From Aquila chrysaetos chrysaetos (Eukaryota; Chordata; Aves; Accipitriformes; Accipitridae), in NCBI RefSeq assembly GCF_900496995.4, contig NC_044029.1:4774001-4838000 (forward strand): a DNA stretch of 64,000 bases, written 5' to 3'. Below, one piece after another: positions 59,101 through 64,000 of the stretch (position 1 is its first letter; each line of letters opens with the position of its first letter). The notes below the pieces were generated by a model. That model ran no database searches. It had not been told where the DNA came from and saw nothing but the letters and a program-made list of their open reading frames with translations. Made by a program: the position numbers and the translations under genes.

Positions 59101-62100
59101 GCGACAATACAGTTATCCTCACTACTGTATCAATAGTAATAGAAAACCCTTCCCATCTATTTTTCTCTCTTATACAAGGCTGAACAACGAAAATGGCAAA
59201 ATTAAAAACTCAAGAGCTTGAAGACTTTTTTTTCATATGAAACTATTTTTTAGATCTGCCACTAGCAACTGCTGGCTGAACACTGAAGTAGGGCTTTCAA
59301 TACTATATCCAATTACATAAAGCAGTTTTACAGATGCCAAAATAATTAGAATGCACTCACGTTTTAGATTCAAGGTATTTAAAAATAACTGCTCATTTAT
59401 TTGTATAATATGTAGTTGATGGAAGAAAAATTAAATTAGCTTTTAAAATTGTTTTACTTAGCCAAGTGACTAGAAAAAAATGTTTATTACTATTTGCTCT
59501 TGCTGCTTTAAAGGCCTGCCTCATTCTCTGCTTCGAGAGGTAGGAATTTCCTTGCCTACCCTCTGCTTAGACCCTAAGACAGCAGCATTTTATGTAAAAC
59601 CAGTGTTTGCAGAATACTGCATAAGCAATTCCAACCCGTGGAAGCAGTTGGTCCTCACAGTACTGGGAGAGGTTCTCCTGCGGGCTTATCCTAAAGCTGC
59701 CGTCCACATCTCCTAGTTGCTCAAGGAGAGACTTGCATTTCCTCATACACAAATCCGCCAGCCCATCCCAGTCTGCTGAATGCCATCAGCTTTTTGCACA
59801 CACCTAACAGCTTCTGGCTTGTTCAAAGCAAAAAGCCTGCAGCCCCCACACATTTCATGCCCACATAGCCTCATTTCATTTTTTCCACGGGATTCCTCCT
59901 GCTTCATTTCCAGCAATTTTTTTTTTTTCATTCAAAGGGCAGACAGTCCCTGCAATTACTGCTTCACTTCCATTAAGAACAGAAAGAGCCAGCACTTAAG
60001 CTCATATCCAGCCATCTTACTCTCTCTTCAGCCCAAATGACAGCACTGAGAGACCAAAACTGGCAGCACTTTAATGACAGCAGTCTAAGAGATCTTCTTC
60101 TAAAACACTCCAAAAAAATTCCAAAGCTACTGGCCACATTACTTGGCTATTTGGATATTTTGGATTTTTTTTTTTTTTTTTTTAAAGCATATAGTGTCAC
60201 AGCATTAAGGCTACAAAATCTAAACCAAAATGGGCTATAAAGCTCTAAATTGGCATATGTGGAGTCACTTGAAGATGAAGAAAGAAACAGGAAGGGAGGA
60301 TTTTTGCAATGGTGTGTCTGGACAACCATCAGTCATCTCACAAGTACATGCTTTCAGCTGCAATGCCAGCTCTCAAGACAAAGCAGAAGCTTTTGACAGG
60401 TTGCAAGGCTGCGGGCAAGCCCAGTTTCCAGCTCGTAACACCCAAGAGAACTGACTCAACAATTTTAAGCCTAGCAGCAAAGACTGTTGGTAAGTCTAAT
60501 TGGACAGGGTGCTGTAGCTGTAGAGTAGGAGTTCAGCAGCTGTATTTCAAACTGTGTGCAGGAACCACCAGAATTTTGCCTCAGTGGTATTCTAGAGTCC
60601 ACCAATGTTTTGAATTAAGAAATAAAGAAGTGAGCAGAAAGTGAAAGGAAATACAATATGCTTTTACCAAAACCATCCTTTGTTACCACAGTCTTTTTTC
60701 AATTGACACTTTGCTTCACTGTCCATAAAACTCAGCTGTAACATGGGCTTCAACAAGGCTACAAAGGTAGCATGAGAAGTGCAATATGCATTGGAAACAG
60801 ACCAAGAAGCCATAACAAGCAGATTTTGCTAGATGGTGATTAACAATAGATATATTAAACATTTTAGTGACTGGCCCGATTTTTATTGGTGATGAGCACA
60901 AAAAGCTATTACTGAAATTTGTACGTCTCCAAACTGAGAGCCAGTGTCCGTAAGTCATGGTATCAACAAAGGTCTCATGCTGAAGTTGCAGAAGAAAGTC
61001 ATATTTGGTTAAGAACATATTGCCAATCTAATGCACAGGTCACCAAGAATTTCTGGTACAAGTTGAGAGTTCACGATGTGGGAACAAGTTAGAGACCTAG
61101 ATACCACCACTAATCACAATATGACTACATGATAGCTTTACAATCATGATAAAGAGGGGTCCTATCACAATGGTTTTTTCTTGTATAGCTACAGAAGTAC
61201 TAGTAACCTTTTGCACAACACAGTGATATTCCATCTAAAGCAAACACAACTGTCGCCTACCTTCAAAAAACACAGCTGTCAAACTGAAGGAGATGAAAGA
61301 GCTACCAGGATGATCAGAAAAAGAGAAAACCGGTTTTAAGAGACGAGGTTTTAAGACTTCAAGTCCATCAAAAAAGTGCTGAGAAAGGAATGACTGCTGT
61401 CTACAGATACGTCTTAAAGCTAAGTGCAAGGAAGGAGGAAAAAGGCTAAGGCACAGGCACAACTGGATACGGACTGGCCTTTCAGAACGTCAGAACCGAA
61501 GTAGGAAGCCAGGTTAATTCTAAGATTTGTATCAGAAGATTGCTGCAGATACTCATTCCTCCAGATAGAAACCAACCAGCTGAAAAGTAGAACATGATCT
61601 ATTGGGAGAGTCTTGCAGACAGTATCTCCAGTAAAGAAAAAAAAAGTTGCGATTTTGATTTCTTGCTTTAAGACACCTAAAAAGAAATGTATTGCTCAAG
61701 ATTGCTTTCAGTTGTCTGTTCTATTGTCTCTCCTCCCATGTCGAGCAACTCTTTGCTTATGGGGTAAGTAACCCTGTAGGTTAAAATAACTATGAAAACT
61801 ATTCCACCCCTTACCCCCCCAGTTTCTACAGGAGTCTGCTGTTCCCCTCTTCTCCCTGCAGTCATCCAGGCACACCCTTTGTGCTCCTTCACAGCAGAAG
61901 TTACCCAGCACTTAAAGATCCCTGGAGATGTAGGTCAGCTGAAAATCAATGGCACAATCTCTAGAGAATTGGGAAGGAAACACTGAAAACATTTACATCG
62001 AGTTTGAAGTAGACCTACGCAGAAACTTATGAAGACAACAGTGTTCAAGAACAGAAGCAAGACTCATCCAGCCAATTCAGGGAACATGGCTGGCGATACA

Positions 62101-63530
62101 AATTAATCACCAACAGTAGTCAAGCATCAAACTTCTCAGGAATAGGTTCTGTATTGATACAGATGGAGCTGGCACTTGGGAAACAGCTAAGCAAGTTCAA
62201 GATGTTGCCATTGCTTTTCTGGAAATAACTTACCAGAAAGTGATTTGAACCATTTCCACATGCTTAATCTATGTCCCAAATCCAAGTTGGTGTTATCCCA
62301 TGCATTTCACCCTCAAGTGTGCCTACTTGCACAATGCCAAAGCCCAGCCTCACGCCAGCCATAGAGGTGCTCCACCTGCAATACCACAAAGTGCTCCAGT
62401 GCAACAAGTGTCAGCATCCACTCTTCTTGCACAGCCCAGCAAAGCTGCTGCTGCCATCCTTAGTCTCAGAGGGTGTTCTTACGCACAAACAATTTTTTGA
62501 AGCAGCCAGTGGTCTCATTCGGATGCAAGATTGAAAGAGAATATGAGAAGTTGCAGCAGGAAATGAAGGATGAATGGAAATTACCGACAAAGGTGACCCC
62601 AACCATGAAGTTCCAAGTACAACTGGTGCAAGAAAGCTGTAACAGTGGCTCAAGTGTTTGAGCTCCAAACAAGTCTGAGCTGGAGTAGCACCCAAAAATA
62701 AATACTGAAGACACATAAATGGGGAAGCATGCTGGAGTATCAGAGGTGCTGCTGAAACCAAAGAAAAGCTAGACCAACTGCAAGAACTAGCAAGATTCCT
62801 GCTGGGCACCTTTCTCCTTTATAATATTAGGAAGAGCCGATCAGTGTAGTCCCAAGGCTGTACTTATACCACACAGGGAATGGCATATACCAGACCGCCA
62901 TAAAAATTTTTTTTGCCTAAACCCAAGGGTCCGTTTTTTGAGAACAGGCCTCTCCCTGCTGCATTATATTGCTTAGTAGATGCTTAAGCAAGACATTTAC
63001 CATACTGGCAGCTTGGATAGGACGCTTGCTTCTTCCAGCATATAGATAAAGGGGGGGGGGGAAGCCCCAAGCCCTAACCTTTGTAGTTATTTTATAGCTA
63101 TTAAACAACAAAATGAAAACGAAAATCAGTTAAGGGTACGCTTCTAGCCCGAGACAGTCTATAAACGCATTGTGCAATGAAACCATCAGCAAAGTTTCCA
63201 GACAACGGCCAGTGCAATTGACCTTGGCTAGGAATATAGGACAACTTTGTTGCCACCTCCCGATTCTGCTGCAACATAAAACCCCGGCTGAGCCCTTATC
63301 CTCTACAACCAAAACCGCAGCAACCCCCCCTCTCCACCCCCGACCTCCTTGACAAAATATTTTAAAGCCCCATTTATACCCTGTCGGCGAGAAAAACAGG
63401 TTTTTCAAAGACAAGATTTTTTTTCTTTTTTTTAATCCCACCCGAGTATGGCAGGGGGTTCGCCTTAAGGGCAACACCAGCCCTGCCCTGGATGCGCCAT
63501 TACACACGAACCGATTTTTTTTTTTCCTGC
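50138..63530 (-). other. NUDT4: NUDT4 intron 1 (3' portion in window)
   Basis: At least 13.4 kb of AT-rich sequence between exon 2 and the right-hand CpG island. It holds a striking 76-nt hairpin at 57314-57389 and scattered homopolymers, such as T19 at 60165-60183 and G11 at 63051-63061. No LTR of the families seen around UBE2N is visible here, and no coding exon is recognised. Confidence 0.75.
57314..57389. repeat. 76-nt near-perfect inverted repeat (hairpin)
   Basis: The left arm is 57314-57344 and the right arm 57359-57389. Each is 31 nt and they are complementary with a single mismatch. The 14-nt loop (57345-57358) is a TG repeat. The arms contain CCTAGCTAGAG at the base and alternating AT near the loop. 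Complementarity stops abruptly outside the arms. It lies in NUDT4 intron 1. Confidence 0.93.
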
Positions 63531-64000
63531 GCGTTACGGTCACACAAAGGATGACCCCGGAGTTGCAGCCGCTGTCCCACTGCGCACCGGCACCCCCCAC
63601 GGGACACGACCCCCCCCCCACACACACACCCCCCCCCCCCACGCGGGACACCGCCCGCGGCCGCTGACAAAGGCGGGCGCCGCGCACGTGGGCCCGCCGC
63701 CCCAAGATGGTGGGCGAGAGGCGCGGCCCGCCGCGCCCGTTCCTCTCACGGTCCGGTCCGGCAACGGGCGGCGGGGGGGGGGGGAAAGCCCGCCGCCGCT
63801 AACAGCGAGCGTGGGGTGTATGTGCGTGGGTGTCCGCACAGCCCCGCGGCGCCGCGTCCCCTCCCTCCCCCGGCACGACTCTCTGTGTGTGTGTGTGTGA
63901 GGGGGTGTCCCCTCGCCCACCCCCCTCCACCGGCCACACAAAGGGACGCGGCACCGGTGGGTGACGGGGGAACGGGAGCCCGGCCCGGCGCTCCCGCCCC
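63530..64000 (-). promoter_or_regulatory. NUDT4: CpG island at right edge, probable NUDT4 promoter/5' region
   Basis: An abrupt shift to very GC- and CpG-rich DNA that runs off the window. It contains an E-box CACGTG (63685-63690), CCAAGATGG (63702-63710, YY1-like), C and G homopolymers, CA tracts near 63629-63638 and a TG tract near 63883-63899. Position and orientation suit the NUDT4 promoter or start of intron 1. The expected exon 1 peptide is absent, so exon 1 should lie beyond 64000. The long minus-strand ORFs here are low-complexity and not credible genes. Confidence 0.7.

Noticed and set aside
63130..63941. Minus-strand ORFs of 191 and 133 codons at the right CpG island
   Set aside because: Low-complexity translations of C/G and CA/TG tracts. 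They do not match the NUDT4 N-terminus.

Overview
This is a vertebrate nuclear genome segment, almost certainly from a bird and probably a neoavian one. It carries two spliced genes with near-mammalian protein sequences, CpG-island promoters, AT-rich introns and solo LTRs of families I associate with avian genomes. There are no prokaryotic genes, operons or CRISPR arrays. I found no new biological system. Most open frames in the window are chance ORFs in introns, CpG islands or LTRs.

Layout. 1-8.2 kb: intergenic DNA left of UBE2N, with an orphan CpG-rich patch (about 2.93-3.26 kb), a 20-bp tandem repeat, a 28-nt A run and one solo LTR (7254-7849). 8.23-9.4 kb: UBE2N CpG-island promoter and coding exon 1. 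8.6-26.2 kb: a 17.6-kb first intron holding three more solo LTRs. 26.25-27.48 kb: UBE2N exons 2-4 (+ strand), then a 3' UTR with several candidate poly(A) signals to about 31 kb. 31-34 kb: intergenic, with a CR1/L3-like LINE 3'-end fragment. About 34.1-37.6 kb: probable NUDT4 3' UTR. 37.6-50.1 kb: NUDT4 coding exons 5, 4, 3 and 2 (- strand). 50.1-64 kb: NUDT4 intron 1, ending in a second CpG island cut by the window edge. Coding exon 1 of NUDT4 is not visible and should lie just past the right end.

The genes. UBE2N (Ubc13) is the E2 that builds K63-linked ubiquitin chains with a UEV partner. NUDT4 (DIPP2) is a Nudix hydrolase that trims diphosphoinositol polyphosphates and capped or diadenosine substrates. 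They converge tail to tail, as I recall for human 12q22, so this is conserved synteny. They are not a functional operon.

Most informative details. (1) Four solo LTRs of two families, three with perfect 5-bp target-site duplications and one with a 4/5 match, all with their sense strand opposite to UBE2N. (2) One LTR with about ten degenerate 40-52-bp internal repeats inside a 258-codon open frame. (3) A NAGNAG tandem acceptor at NUDT4 exon 4 that can produce the one-glutamine DIPP2 alpha/beta difference. (4) A 76-nt near-perfect hairpin (31-bp arms, one mismatch) in NUDT4 intron 1.
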